Of a DNA stretch of 64,000 nucleotides, positions 1 to 12,409 are shown piece by piece. The notes beneath the pieces are model-generated. The model did not search any database and had not been told where the DNA came from. It saw nothing but the letters and a program-made list of their open reading frames with translations. Each line of letters opens with the position of its first letter. Within the stretch, counting starts at the first letter, position 1. The position numbers and the translations under genes were made by a program. Origin of the DNA: Dipteris shenzhenensis (Eukaryota > Polypodiophyta > Polypodiopsida > Gleicheniales); the NCBI GenBank assembly GCA_047967505.1, contig CM106540.1; one strand, 5' to 3'.

Positions 1-18
1 CATACCATCACATAAGCA

Positions 19-1400
<1,382 letters not shown>

Positions 1401-1425
1401 ATGAAGAAAACACACATATGGATTT

Positions 1426-1770
1426 GTGGATAGTTGGAAATATATATTGAGTAGATCCACATTCTTGTTAGGCCCACAATTCCATGGTTTGAGTAGCTTT
1501 ATAAACTTGTTGTGTAACGATGAGAATGGTTTGTTAGGATATTGTCAAAGGTTAAATGCTCCTGGAGCAAATAGCCTTCACATCCAATATCAATTTTTCC
1601 TTCATGAAAGAGACAAAAGAATTGTAATGTTATTTGGTATCATCTATGCAAGCAAAGAAACATGGTATGATGGCATAAAAAAGGAAAATCAAGAAGTATA
1701 TGTAAAAGTTCAAACATTAGATGCTCAATTGGGAGAGAGCACTTTAAATGTAGTTCACTTACAAGCGTAA
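1426..1770 (+). pseudogene. Unidentified coding-like fragment
   Basis: An open frame of 114 codons without low-complexity bias. Its amino-acid use is ordinary for protein (HERDKRIVML-type and ASKETWYDGIKKEN-type stretches). The same reading quality continues downstream to about 2300 but is broken by many stops and frame changes. I do not recognise the family. It may be an old transposase or a decayed host gene. No LTR, TIR or intron signal was found around it. Confidence 0.25.
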
Positions 1771-2299
1771 CACACATTTGATGAGATCAAGAAAATTGTA
1801 AAAAGTATTAGCATTCGTGAAAGATATTTCGATGGGTCCAAGACTTTGAAATTGCATGCAATGGATGAAATATCTAAGAAAAGTCATCACTAGAAGCATT
1901 GAGTAAGAGCATGCAATATTATTTCAGAAGCCATGTCCATTCATGATGAACACCCTAAAGCTATGAGGAAGTATTTATGAAAAAAACGTTAGAATATGCT
2001 ATACAACATTAGTGTTATGAAAAAATACATTAGAATATGCGATACAACATCCTAAACTCAAAAGTATAAAATTAGAGATAACGTATGAGTCAATGAACAA
2101 AGCTGTAGAACAATTCAATATAACTAATGCATAGGAATCTGTGATATTGCACGCATAATTAAAAGGGCATCTCACCTCATATTTAAGAGCTTTAAAAAAT
2201 CATGCAATTTTTGGGAGCAAAAGTTAAGGCCCACTTCCAAACCAATAGATGGCGATAAGGATTGGCATGCTCTCAATTTGGGCATACTTGATTCAGTCA

Positions 2300-4230
2300 A
2301 CACGATCCTTAGCATGCTTGTAGTACACTAACAGTGAAAGTGAAGGATAGAGAGTGAAGAATTGGAACTCATAGTCAACAACAACTTTCTGATGGAATGT
2401 TTATAGAGTTGTGTAGGACATGGTCAAGTTTTACGATATCTTTGTGGGAAAATGCAATGGTCAACTAAAGATTTTCCCAAAACTTGATGAAAGTGAGGTG
2501 GTCAAAGGTAAAAAAGCTAGAAAGATTCAATTTTACCACTGATGAATAGAATACTAGACCTTAGACTTGACCTTGATGATGCAAGGCAGTTCAACATGCC
2601 ATTGGATTGAGAGATTTGGTAGCTAGCCACATTTGAGGTAGCATGGACATTCATCAATTCCGATTCGATAATGGAAACATTTTTATAATATTTTGAAATA
2701 AAGTATGAGTTGGTTTCATAGGTGCTTAAGGAGTCACATTCAATTTTGAAGTGGCTCTTGACCAAATCAATATCCCAAGTGTGACCAAAAGGTCATAGCA
2801 AAGGTGAGATGCTTGGTGTTCAGGGCCACGAATCTCATTGCATAGCTACTAAATGTATGTGTATAATGTATCACATGGATCAAATCCCCCATTGTGCATA
2901 CAAAAGAGAGTATCACAAGGGGTAGGTAAAATGAAAGAAATGCAATGGTCTTGTAAACTTGCAAAGATCAATCGAACTATGGTGCTAGATCGTGATGCTC
3001 CAAGGAAAGATCCATCTTGGAGACAAAAACTTGAAATTTAAGATAGTACACATTTGTGCCATTGTGATATTGCAAGAATAGCTAAAAAGTGGCCACACAT
3101 GTACATCAATGATGCATGGAAATTGAAGCGCCACCAAGAGAGTAAGAGGATGACACCAAGAATTGAAAAGATTCATTTAGATATGCGACTACAATCTGGC
3201 CAAATCAAGATTACAAAATATGAGAAAAAACCTAGAAAAACATGCAATATTCCATGTAATTAGCTTTGGTGGTATCAAGGCTTTAAATTTTCTTTTTGCA
3301 AAGAAAAGGAATGATAGGCTCAAGCATGTTCATGGTTTGATATATGATGAGACACAATGCATCTTATGAATAACAGGGAAGGGGGAAAAAAAGATTGGCA
3401 AAGGCTTGGGTCTAGTCAGCTCTTAATAGCTTGGTACCTCTGCTACAAAAGAAAAGGTTAGATGGAGGTGATGTGGAGAGCTTCATTCAATTTTGTGAAT
3501 TGACTTTTGCATCAATATGGAGATTAACTTGGGAAAGAATCTTGTCACACAGTACATCGTAATCTCTAAGTTTAATATTGAGATGTACACAGTGTTTGGT
3601 AACATACTTGTTTGCTAATTTGTTTTACTCATTCATCATACATGGCATGGCATTATGGAAGCGTTGGAGTGTGGCTGAAGGCATGGAAAAATCTCATTGG
3701 CAAGCGTGTTGTGCATATAATAGAGTGACACAAGATGGGAGTGGTAGAACTAAGACCAGCCTACTGGTTCAATTAGTTCAATGGTGGTATAGGTGTTAAT
3801 TAAAGAAGCTACAACACCATCATTCAAAGAGTCCTTAGCATCCCATCCAATGCAAGATGTAATGTTGAATGTAAAAGAACAACATACGATTCCTCAGATG
3901 CAAGACAAATTCAGGCAAGGTGGTGTAAAACCCATCACTGAGAAGGGTGCATATGGGTGGAGACAGATGAACTTGAGGTGTGAACTCTTCCAATGCAGAT
4001 GCCCATGCATAATTTTCAAACTCTATCAATAATTTTACTAATTTGATATCACTGTAGAGGCTAAGAATTTAGTTTAATACGCATATACACAAAAGAAAAA
4101 ATGACATAAGTAGAGGATGAGGGAATGGGTAATCTCCTTAATTCGACAGGGGAAATCCATAAAATAAGGGGAAAACCCATTGGTAATATGCTTTAAATGA
4201 AAGGATTTTACGGAGTCAAAACCAACTTGT
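2300..4230. other. Unassigned, possibly decayed coding sequence
   Basis: Several short frames, the longest under 85 codons, lie on both strands (for example 2853-3041, 3054-3263 and 3793-4032 on plus). None matches a family I know and none can be joined to another without many breaks. A remnant of an old mobile element is possible but unproven. Confidence 0.3.
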
Positions 4231-4239
4231 CACTATTTG

Positions 4240-5480
4240 GCTCCCTTGGATGGTCTAGATGCAAGATAGATAGGTTTCAAAAATGGGATCCAAGGGACCA
4301 AAATGCCTCACAATTCGTGCCCAAGTTATGGCCACTGGATCTTTTTACACTGAGGGCTCACAACTAGCGCTCGTTTCTAGCCATTGGATTAGACATGCAT
4401 CTAAGAGTTGGTAGGCGAGTGTGACATGTGGTGCTAGGTGGCAAACATTGATAGATTCCCATCTGATGGCAAGTGACATGGAGATCTCCCTTCAAGTGTT
4501 CACAAAGGGCACTCTTTCCCAGCCATTAGATCTTAAGATGTAATAGTTTTAAATCGGTGGTAGACTTACATCAAAGTCCATCCTCCAAAGAAGCTTGGCC
4601 GCACAATCAGGATCCATCCAATGGTTTTTGAAGATCACCTCTTCTCCATCGTCGGATGACAACATTCATCCAAGGGTGCTCAGCTCATATCAATCTCTAG
4701 CCATTAGATATTTCTAAGATGTAAGGTCTCAAAAGATACCACAGACCAAGTGGCCACCTCATTAATCACAAGGTCCTCCATGCGATGCACCGATGAAATG
4801 TGAGATCTGGATCCCATCCATCCAAGGCCACTCAGGCCACGTGTATCCCTCACCATTGCATCTAGGACCCTATCTAAGGGCTCATATGTAGCCATGAGGA
4901 TCATTAACTTTCCATTTCATGTGGGCGCCATGAGAAGAACTTGAGCCATTAGATCACTCCCAATATCCCCTCAAAATCCACAATCTCAAGGGCTACAAGC
5001 AACCTTATCTATGGTGCATCATCCACCTTTGATGTCTTTGGACAATCCAAGGGCCACGATTATCTTTTGAAGACCTTTACCAAAGCGATTAGACGTAAAG
5101 TGAATAGGTCTCAATCCCACAAATCAAAAGAGGCTCAAAACCTCCATTCTTTAAATTCTCAAAGCGTTCCTAATGGCCAGCTCCCTTGTCTCATTTCTTA
5201 AGGTCCTAATGCAAGAGGCCCTTTTTTAGTCCAAAATTCCCCTAATGGGATGATGCATGTTAGTTACAAGTTTTTCATATTAAGTTTTAAATATTTTGTT
5301 TAAGACATGAACTTTTTAAAGTTAGTTTTTTGGGCCCTATATAAAGGAATTGGGTCTCATTTTCATGTCATTGTTTCAAACTCACTCGACTCTCCTACCC
5401 CCTCTCACTTGCCTATGGTCCCCATCCTACCCTTGCTCCCATAGAATCTCCCACCCACTCTAGCTTCTCAATCCATCACC
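4240..5480 (+). promoter_or_regulatory. LTR/promoter-like block with TATA box and CCATTRGATC motifs
   Basis: Short degenerate copies of a CCATTRGATC-like motif recur about every 60-250 bp (near 4334, 4379, 4521, 4697, 4944 and 5086). A canonical TATA element (CTATATAAAGG) lies at 5337-5347. A pyrimidine-rich leader and a Lys/Ser-rich frame (5490-5681) follow. Repeats of this kind are common in LTRs and upstream regions of plant retroelements. No paired LTR was found, so this is either a solo or truncated LTR or an unrelated promoter-like sequence. Confidence 0.35.
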
Positions 5481-5489
5481 CTTCTCTTC

Positions 5490-6060
5490 ATGGATAAACA
5501 CAAGAAAAAGGACAAAAATATCCAATCCCAAGCAGATAGTGGGTCCTCTAACAAGATGAGGACGGACACCCCTTCCCCTCCACTAGACTCAATTGGTGAG
5601 GAAAGATTCCCTACTAAAGAAGACCTCTCATCAAGGAAGGCATGCAACAAGAGGAGGTTTGAAAGAAGCAACATAAACTGATAAGCAATGATGTCATGAG
5701 GAAGAAAAATGGAAGGGGAGAGTAGATAGACCAGATCCGTCTTCACCTCCACCCCTATCCCCACCAAGAGCCCCTCTATGCTAGGCCACAGAGCACAAAG
5801 GTCCCCTGTATGCACATCTTGGAGGTCCTCCCCCAATGAGATAAAGGAGATTCAAGCCTATTACAGTGGCTCTTCAAGAGAAACAAAAGTTCCAAAAGTT
5901 TATTGAGCTCCTCATTCCAAAGGCTAACTTTTCAAAGGTGGTACACGAAGAAATACATGATCTCAACAATGTGAAACGGCGATGTGGTACAAGTAAGGAG
6001 CAATTATGGATGCCCCTTGGCACAAGCATCATAGGCATTTTTAGTAGACCTCATGGATGA
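5490..6060 (+). pseudogene. Unidentified gag-like fragment after the TATA block
   Basis: Two short plus-strand frames follow the TATA box and leader: 5490-5681 (63 codons, Lys/Ser/Asp-rich) and 5866-6060 (64 codons, starting MALQEKQKFQKF). The position just downstream of an LTR-like promoter and the charged composition would suit a retroelement gag start, but there is no zinc knuckle or other diagnostic motif. Identity is unknown. Confidence 0.2.
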
Positions 6061-6118
6061 CACCTAGCTAGATGCCATCTACAAAAATTGGGTCACTAAG
6101 AGCACCAAAGATATTTAG

Positions 6119-6335
6119 TTTGTATTATGCCTTAAATGATCTGAAGTATAATTGGTAGTTGACTTGACCTCATAGATGCCCTCCTCAATTGTCAGGAGGG
6201 AGACATCAAAGGTATTGCCACCCAAATCAAGAAAAGTATTCTTGTCAAGCCCATAGGAAATAATGGAAATAATAGGTACGATCTCATCACAATCAGACAT
6301 ATAATGACACCGAAGTCCTATAACAGAGCTTCCTA
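6119..6335 (-). pseudogene. HSP70 (DnaK-type chaperone) pseudogene fragment
   Basis: Read on the minus strand, this encodes a clear piece of the HSP70 ATPase domain. A YGLDK motif leads to a degraded DLGGGTFDVS phosphate-binding loop (here [12 protein letters not shown]), then [12 protein letters not shown], which in HSP70s leads to the GDTHLGGEDFDN region (here degenerate). Upstream the similarity continues in another frame (CLIVMRS against the family's GLNVMRI), so at least one frameshift is present. The second loop glycine is replaced by Asn. Only about 70 of roughly 650 residues remain, with no introns, so it is a dead fragment. A retrocopy origin is inference. Confidence 0.85.
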
Positions 6336-6336
6336 G

Positions 6337-6426
6337 ATTAAAAATATTGTTGTTTAATGAAGTTGCAATAAACTTTCCAAACTAAAAATATTGATGTTTA
6401 ATGAAGTTGCACTAAACTTTCCAAAT
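6337..6426. repeat. Two-copy tandem duplication, ~43-bp unit
   Basis: The segment reading CTAAAAATATTG..GTTTAATGAAGTTGCA..TAAACTTTCCAAA occurs twice in direct succession with only a few differences. It sits at the upstream edge of the HSP70 fragment. Confidence 0.75.
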
Positions 6427-6659
6427 GCACCCATAGTAAATCATCCCTCCCCCAACATGTCAACAACCAGAGTTTTGAAACTCACCCATTAATACAACCT
6501 CCTAAATTGTACTGGGTAGCTATTGGCCACCGTCAAACAGCCGATACTAGAGTTAGACACAAGTCCAGCTAACACAAGTCCAACTACAGTCAGACAAAAG
6601 TCCAACTGCAATCAAAGACAGCAAGTAGCCCAAACAATTAGACAATAATTCTAACCAAT

Positions 6660-6871
6660 TGGAAAGAATTTCTTCAAAGTTTAAAAGCATGGTAGATGTG
6701 TATGAAGACTATCCAATGCCTACAAGTTTTGGTTTTCTTCATTCACAAATGGAGCAATAGGAGAATGATCTATCAAATTATGATAAAGAGTTGAAAAATG
6801 ATTACTTTCCAATAGAAGACGATGAAGAGTCATTTGATAACTATGCATGCTATGCATTTGCACCATCTTTT
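6660..6871 (+). pseudogene. Host frame interrupted by the copia insertion, left part
   Basis: An acidic open stretch (frame from 6791, ending ..ACYAFAPSF) runs up to the left edge of the nested copia element. The sequence resumes at 12410 on the far side. The five bases at 6867-6871 (CTTTT) are the left copy of the target-site duplication. The product is not recognised. It may belong to the decayed Ty3/gypsy element whose pol remnant lies at 15.2-17.2 kb on the same strand, but that link rests on position only. Confidence 0.4.
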
Positions 6872-7231
6872 TGTGAAGAGAGTGGGAGAGAAGTAAGGAG
6901 TCTCACTTGCAGCTTTCTCACATACATAATGGGGGAATACACACAAAGGTGGAGGTTGAGAACAATTTTCCTCTTCTTAGTTGTGAAAGCCAAAAGAACT
7001 CTCTCTCTTCGTACAAAAGGAATAGATGAACCCTATATGTGGGTCTCAAAACAAACTCAGCTAACCTAGGTGGCATACTAATTGAGCCACTAACTAGAGT
7101 ACATAAAGATAGCTGTCATCCAGCTATTATTCATGGGCGGTGTATCAACTGCATCTACAGCTAACAAGTTGGTGACATAAATGCACAGCGGTCACCTTGG
7201 CATATCACGAGTGGTGCTCGATATCTCAACA
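6872..7231 (-). repeat. 3' LTR of the nested copia element
   Basis: This 360-bp LTR starts TGTTGAGATATCG and ends CTCTTCACA in the element's own orientation. The purine tract GAGGGGGAGTG (plus-strand complement at 7231-7241) immediately precedes it, as expected for plus-strand priming. It aligns end to end with 12050-12409 without visible indels. Confidence 0.97.
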
Positions 7232-7239
7232 CTCCCCCT

Positions 7240-7956
7240 CGAGCTCAATCCCAATTCTTGCACACCAAGCAGGTCTTTGAACTTGCACAACTTCTCTGCA
7301 CCCAATGCCTTCGTGAATATGTCAGCTACCTGATCCTCTATGCTGACATAAACCAAATCAATAAAACCAACTAGAACCTTCTCCCGCACATAGCGATAAT
7401 GCACCTCAATGTGCTTTGTTCTAGCATGATAGAGTGGGTTATTTTCCAAGTGTATACTGCTCATGTTGTCACAATAAATGACAACTGGCCCATCTGTAGA
7501 TTGATGCAAATCATAAAGTAGCTTACGCAACCAAGCTACCTCACATGCAGCCATTGCTGCACCCCTGTATTCAGCCTCTGTGCTCGACAAGGCAACTGTA
7601 GGTTGTTTCTTGCTGCTCCAAGTGACTGCAACACTCCCAAAAGAAAACACATATCCACTAGTAGATCATCTATCAGAAATACTACCAGCCCAATCAGCAT
7701 CAGTGTATCCATGCAACTGTATCTAAACCCCAATCTCATAAAATAGTCCATACTGCAATGTGGACTTCACATATCTCAGTATGCACCTAGCTGCATCCAA
7801 ATGCAGTTTCCTTGGAGCCTGCATAAAGTGACTTACCAACCCAACAGCATAGCTTAAATCTGGCCTGGTAATAGTCATATAAATCAAACTTCCTACTATG
7901 CATCTGTACATAGTAGGGTCTTCCAGAAGCTCACTTGCATCTGCACTTAGCTTCAC
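7240..7956 (-). pseudogene. copia RNase H region
   Basis: This holds the Ty1/copia RNase H domain: a connecting segment with YRCIVGSLIYMT and TRPDLSYAVG (from 7956), then [17 protein letters not shown] and the C-terminal [12 protein letters not shown] and [10 protein letters not shown] motifs (7192-7650). It ends at the purine tract next to the 3' LTR. It lies in a different frame from the upstream RT, so a frameshift separates them near 7960-7995. A further break lies at about 7650-7720. Confidence 0.95.
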
Positions 7957-7994
7957 ATTCTACTCCAAAGGAACTGAAATAGGCTTATAGCCTG

Positions 7995-8890
7995 TCATCC
8001 CATATTTGGATAGCATATCATATCCAATCCATACTGCCTCTGCAAGAGCCATATCCCACTTGTAAATCTAATCACCTCAATGCCCAAGAAGTAACGTAGC
8101 TCTCCCAAATCCTTCATCTCAAACTTCTGCTTCAATAGCATTTTCACATGAAGGATATCTTCATCAATATCACGTGTGATGATCAAATCATCAACATAAA
8201 TGACAAGCAGCATAATGCCTTTCTCTATTTTTCTCACATAAAGTGAGAAATCTACCGTGGAAATCTGAAAGCCAATAGTGACAAGATACTATCCTATCTT
8301 GTCAGACCATGCTTTGGGTGCTTGCTTCAAGCCATACAAGGCTTTCTTCAACCTGCAAACAAACTCAGGATGGATAGCATGCACATAACCTAGTGGTTGC
8401 TCCATATAGACCTCTTCTTGCAAATCACCATGCAAGAAAGCATTCTTTACATCCATCTAATGTAAAGACCATCCCTTCGATGCATCCATAGCAATGACTG
8501 CTCTTATAGTTGCCATCCATGCAACCGGACCGAATGTTTCTTCATAATCAATGCCATATGTCTGTGCATACCCCTTGACAACTAATCTTGCCTTGTATCT
8601 CCTCATAGAACCATCTGCATTGTGCTTCACCTTATAAACCCACTTGCAGCCAATTGCATTCTTGTCTTTAGGCAAAGGCACCAATTCCCATGTAGCATTT
8701 CCTTTCAAGGCGTCCATTTCTTCATCCATGGCTTTCTCCCATTTTTTTTTCCCATGGCTTGCTCAAAAGAAGTGGGTTCTAGTTCTTGTATCACTTTGAC
8801 CATATAGGCATAGTGAATGGCTATAAATCCATCATATTTCAGCCTATCCACAGGATACCTAACTCTGCGACCTGCAAAAAATAGGCTCAC
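7995..8890 (-). pseudogene. copia reverse transcriptase region
   Basis: The RT starts with the Ty1/copia hallmark KWVYKVKHNADG..YKARLVVKG and ETFGPVA (8457-8729). It continues through a [14 protein letters not shown]-type segment (about 8290-8400) to the catalytic YVDD box (8187-8198) and KFEMKDLGELRYFLGIE. All of this is in one frame, interrupted by nonsense codons (for example just below 8457, where the frame reaches a stop). The catalytic Asp pair is intact, but the polyprotein is broken on both sides. Confidence 0.95.
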
Positions 8891-9189
8891 TACCAGGTGC
8901 TCTCAAAACATCCCTTGTCTTCCTTACTCCAGGTGTAACAATAGAAGGAATACCCAACTCATCATCAAGGCTCTATTCTGAGCCACTAGATTCACCATCC
9001 ACATAAGAATGACCTGCATTCACATCAACCATGGGCTAATCTACTTTCTTTTTTCCTTTTCATGATACTTGCATACCACTATCTGCATTGCTTTGAGGAG
9101 ATTCTCCTGATCTCAATCTGCTTATCCATGGCGAAGTATGTGAACCACTACTAGATGTCCACTAATATTTGTGATTGCTATTGTGAATT

Positions 9190-10080
9190 ATGTGCAGCAT
9201 TACCATTTTGTGCATCTACATCATCAATCACATTTACTAGTTTATACCAGCTGCTCATCTCATCAAAAACAGCATCTCTCCTCACTGTAAACTTACGAGT
9301 AGAAGGGTTATAGCATCTATACCCTTTCTGCTGCAGAGAATAACCAATAAAGATGCACTTCTTAGCTTTTGGATCCCCAACTTGGATCTCAACTCATCTA
9401 GCACATGAACATAGGCAATGCAACCAAAAACTTTCAAATGAGAAATATCTAGTTTCCTACCAATATACCTCTCCTCTCATGTCACACCATGTATTGATGC
9501 AGTGGGAGTCATGTTCATTATGTAGACTACTGTAGCAATTGCTTCAACCTAATAATAATCTGGCAGATCTTTTTTGTTGAGCATGGCATGAGATACCTCT
9601 CCAATATGCCTGTTTTTCCTTTCTGCAAGTCCATTTTGTTGTGGGGTATGACTACATGAATATTGCTGCTTTATGCCATGCTCCTGCAGGAACCTTGCAA
9701 ACTCATTTGAGAGGTACTCTCCCCCTCCATCTGACCTTAGGCATTTTATTTGCAAGCCTATTTCTTTTTCAACCATAACTTTAAAAGCTTTGAAATACCC
9801 AAACACTTCACTTTTCTTTTTCATAAAGTACACCCAAACTTTTCTGCTGTAGTCATCAATAAAAGTGACAAAATAATGACAGCCTCCAATAGATGTAGCT
9901 TTAGTATTCCACACATCAGAGTGGATTAATTCCAATGGCCTCTTACTCTCTTAAACATGTCTAGGAAATGGTTTCCTTGCCTGTTTTCCAAATTGACAGG
10001 CTTCACATACCTTATGCATTTATGCAACCTTGAACTTAGGCAATCCTGCAACAATATTTTGGGCCTACATTAATTTAAGT
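9190..10080 (-). pseudogene. copia integrase region
   Basis: From 5' to 3' on the minus strand there is a zinc-binding HHCC remnant (CEACQFGKQARKPFP at about 9965-10010) and the core domain (9549-9935). The core shows the D,D,E residues in HSDVW, LRSDGGGEY and QQNGLAERKNR. A C-terminal part follows with KVFGCIAYVHV (about 9385-9435) and a segment for the KGYRCYNPSTRKF-type linker. The catalytic triad is complete in the 128-codon open core, but stops interrupt the domain before and after it. Confidence 0.95.
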
Positions 10081-10099
10081 CGATGTACATTAACATGAC

Positions 10100-10640
10100 C
10101 AATGCGTTTATGCTAGATATCAATATGTGCAATTACATCGGTCCCATGTGCAAACATTGCTGCACTCAATTCAGGCATGTCCGCATCCAATGTAAACATC
10201 CTGCCCTTCTTCTTCCCTTTTGCTATCAAGCGACCTTTATTTTTCATATCCTCAACAAAGCATCCATGAGGATTAAATCTGACTTGGAAGCCCTGCTCAA
10301 TGATTTGACCTATAGAAACCAGGTTCTTGGTGATATTCAGGACATGAAATACCCAGACATGTATTTCTTTTTCCCATCCTGCATAGACAAAGGAATTTTA
10401 CCAATCTGCACAATAGGATCTGCAGTATCATCACAGTCTCCACAAATCTTGGTCTTTCCATTTTCCTTGCATCTGGCATCCATTCTGCATGACCTGTCAT
10501 GTGGTTTGACGCACATACCACACATCATTGCTTTCTTCTACACTTTTCACAGAATTGGTCATGTGCTGCACCATAAACAAATGCTCATTTCTATCATCAC
10601 CCTGTCTACTAGAGGATGCATAATTGCCTTGCTGCAATTT
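10100..10640 (-). pseudogene. copia protease and pre-integrase region, active site lost
   Basis: The aspartic protease flap neighbourhood is visible (SNHMTGHAEW near 10470-10510). The D-S-G active-site codons that should precede it are absent: a VWYV-like stretch joins directly to the A-S-N-H residues with a frame change at about 10510. Downstream, LNITKNLVSIGQ and KRIGHVN-type residues mark the GAG pre-integrase segment. Without the catalytic Asp this copy could not process its polyprotein. Confidence 0.8.
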
Positions 10641-11534
10641 TCCATTCATGATGTCATTCTACTTTTTATAGCAGTCTTTAGCCATATGACCCATTTTACC
10701 ACAGTAGTAGCATTCAACATTGTTGTTTGCATTTTGGCCTCTTTGCCATCCACCACGACCTCTTTGGCTCCCCCTGCCTCCAAAGTTACCACGTCCTCCT
10801 CCATAGGACTAGTTTTCTTGAATTTGCTGCATATTTTGATTTCTGCTATGGCCTCTAGATCAGCTTGCTCTACCTCTGCCTCTACCTCTTCCAGCATTTG
10901 AGTAGAAAACTTCTTTTGAAGTTCCTCCTAAAGAAGATGCAGCGCCATTTCTCTCCTCTTCAGAAATTAGAAGAGCAATCAACTCCCCAAAATCAGGAAA
11001 ATTCTCACGGATGGCAATGGATGTCTGGAACTGTGCATAATCTTTTCCTAGACCATTCAAGGTCACAGAAACTAAGTCATCATCTTCCACTGGCGACCCA
11101 ATGGAAGTAAGTGCATCTACAATCTTCTTCACCTTCATGTGGTAGTCATTGATGCTCATATTTTCCCTCTGCACATTATGCAACTCCTGCTTGAGCTACA
11201 TTTTCCTGGCCTGTGTATTTGTGCTATACATTTTTGTCAAAGTATCCCATTCCTCCTTCGATGTGCTTGCATCTTGAATATGCACAATCATAGAATCTGA
11301 AATACTGATAGACAGCTAGTACATAAATTTTCTGGCTCTCTCATGCTAGCCTTTAAATGCCTGCAACTCTTGTTGATTGGGAACATTAGGAATAATTGAT
11401 TCTTGTTCAGCTCCAGTAATGAACTCCCAATAGCCTTTCCCCTTGAGGAAATTCGTCGTTCTAAACTTCCATGCTTGGAAGTTGTTCGTGTCAAGCTTTT
11501 CAGTGACTATTTGTGAAAGAGCATCATGTGCCAT
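10640..11534 (-). pseudogene. copia gag region
   Basis: Gag starts with ATG at 11534 (MAHDALSQIVTEKLDTNN), about 515 nt inside the PBS. It shows the retrotransposon gag pattern: NFQAW near the N-terminus, then NDYHMKVKKIVDALTSIGSP and LNGLGKDYAQF (10860-11183). An Arg/Gly-rich stretch leads to an intact CCHC zinc knuckle (CYYCGKMGHMAKDC at about 10670-10712). A stop at about 11343 and another near 10810 interrupt it. The frame is also open upstream of the ATG to 11888, so the leader could be translated, although such a leader is usually untranslated. Confidence 0.92.
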
Positions 11535-12037
11535 TATAGAACACTGCAAAAAACACAACTTCTGCCTCACAAGGGCAAATCTGCAAAACTGATAGAAGTG
11601 GTATTTGACCACACAGTCACTTCCTAGTGATAATTTTGCATCAACATGCAATAAGAATGATTTTGTCACTCCCAATATCTCTGTGCATAGGCATACGATG
11701 CAATTTCTATGATAACTTTTCACCAACCTGCGGAACAATGGTCGCACAACAAAAACATGGCACTTTTCTGAGTGCCTACAGAAAACAACTCCACCAAAAC
11801 GGGCCCCAAAATGGCCTCGAATAAAAAAACCAAGGGCTTTGCCCTTTCCCATAGCATATACTACCCTCTTGCCACACCAGAAGGGCATCCCAATTGGAGA
11901 TAGTGCACTCTTGCACTTTTCGGCTATGCTATCTGTAGAGATTTGCTCCCAAACTCGAAAAATGAAAGCAACACTGATCCTCTTAACAAGACACCGTGAA
12001 CTTGGTTTGCTTCCTTGAGCTCCTTACCATGAACTAC

Positions 12038-12049
12038 GTTCTGATACCA
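12038..12049 (-). promoter_or_regulatory. Primer-binding site of the nested copia element
   Basis: On the minus strand the bases directly after the 5' LTR read TGGTATCAGAAC, one mismatch from the initiator tRNA-Met PBS (TGGTATCAGAGC) used by most plant copia elements. This fixes the orientation and the inner LTR boundary at 12050. Confidence 0.95.
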
Positions 12050-12409
12050 TGTGAAGAGAGTGGGAGAGAAGTAAGGAGTCTCACTTGCAGCTTTCTCACA
12101 TACACAATGGGGGAATACACACAAAGGCGGAGGCTGAAAATAGTTTTCCTCTTCTTAGTTGTGAAAGCCAAAAGAACTCTCTCTCTTCATACAAAATGAA
12201 TAGATGAACCCTATATGTGGGTCTCAAACCAAACTCAGCTAGCCTAGGTGGCATACTAACTGAGCCACTAACTAGAGTACATAAAGATAGCTATCATCTA
12301 GCTATTATTCATGGGCAGTGTACCAACTGCATCTGCAGCTGACAAATCAGTGACATAAATGCATAGCGGTCACCTTGGCATATCACAAGTGGAGCTCGAT
12401 ATCTCAACA
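12050..12409 (-). repeat. 5' LTR of the nested copia element
   Basis: 360-bp LTR, co-extensive with 6872-7231. It is followed on the plus strand by CTTTT (12410-12414), the right copy of the target-site duplication. About 23 single-base differences from its partner are seen by eye, three of them transversions. Confidence 0.97.

Larger units (their letters stand above)
6872..12409 (-). mobile_element. Complete Ty1/copia LTR retrotransposon, decayed coding region
   Basis: This is a 5,538-bp element with all structural landmarks. Two 360-bp LTRs (6872-7231 and 12050-12409) are bounded by TG..CA. A primer-binding site complementary to initiator tRNA-Met lies inside the right LTR, and a purine tract inside the left one. 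A perfect 5-bp target-site duplication (CTTTT) is at 6867-6871 and 12410-12414. The order on the minus strand is LTR, gag, protease, integrase, RT, RNase H, LTR, which defines Ty1/copia. By eye the LTRs differ at about 23 of 360 sites, about 20 of them transitions. The coding region has several nonsense codons, a missing protease active site and a frame change near 7.96-8.0 kb, so it is not autonomous. Confidence 0.97.

Noticed and set aside
10083-10901. 272-codon plus-strand frame
   Set aside because: It is the complement of the copia gag, protease and pre-integrase region and shows no independent motif.
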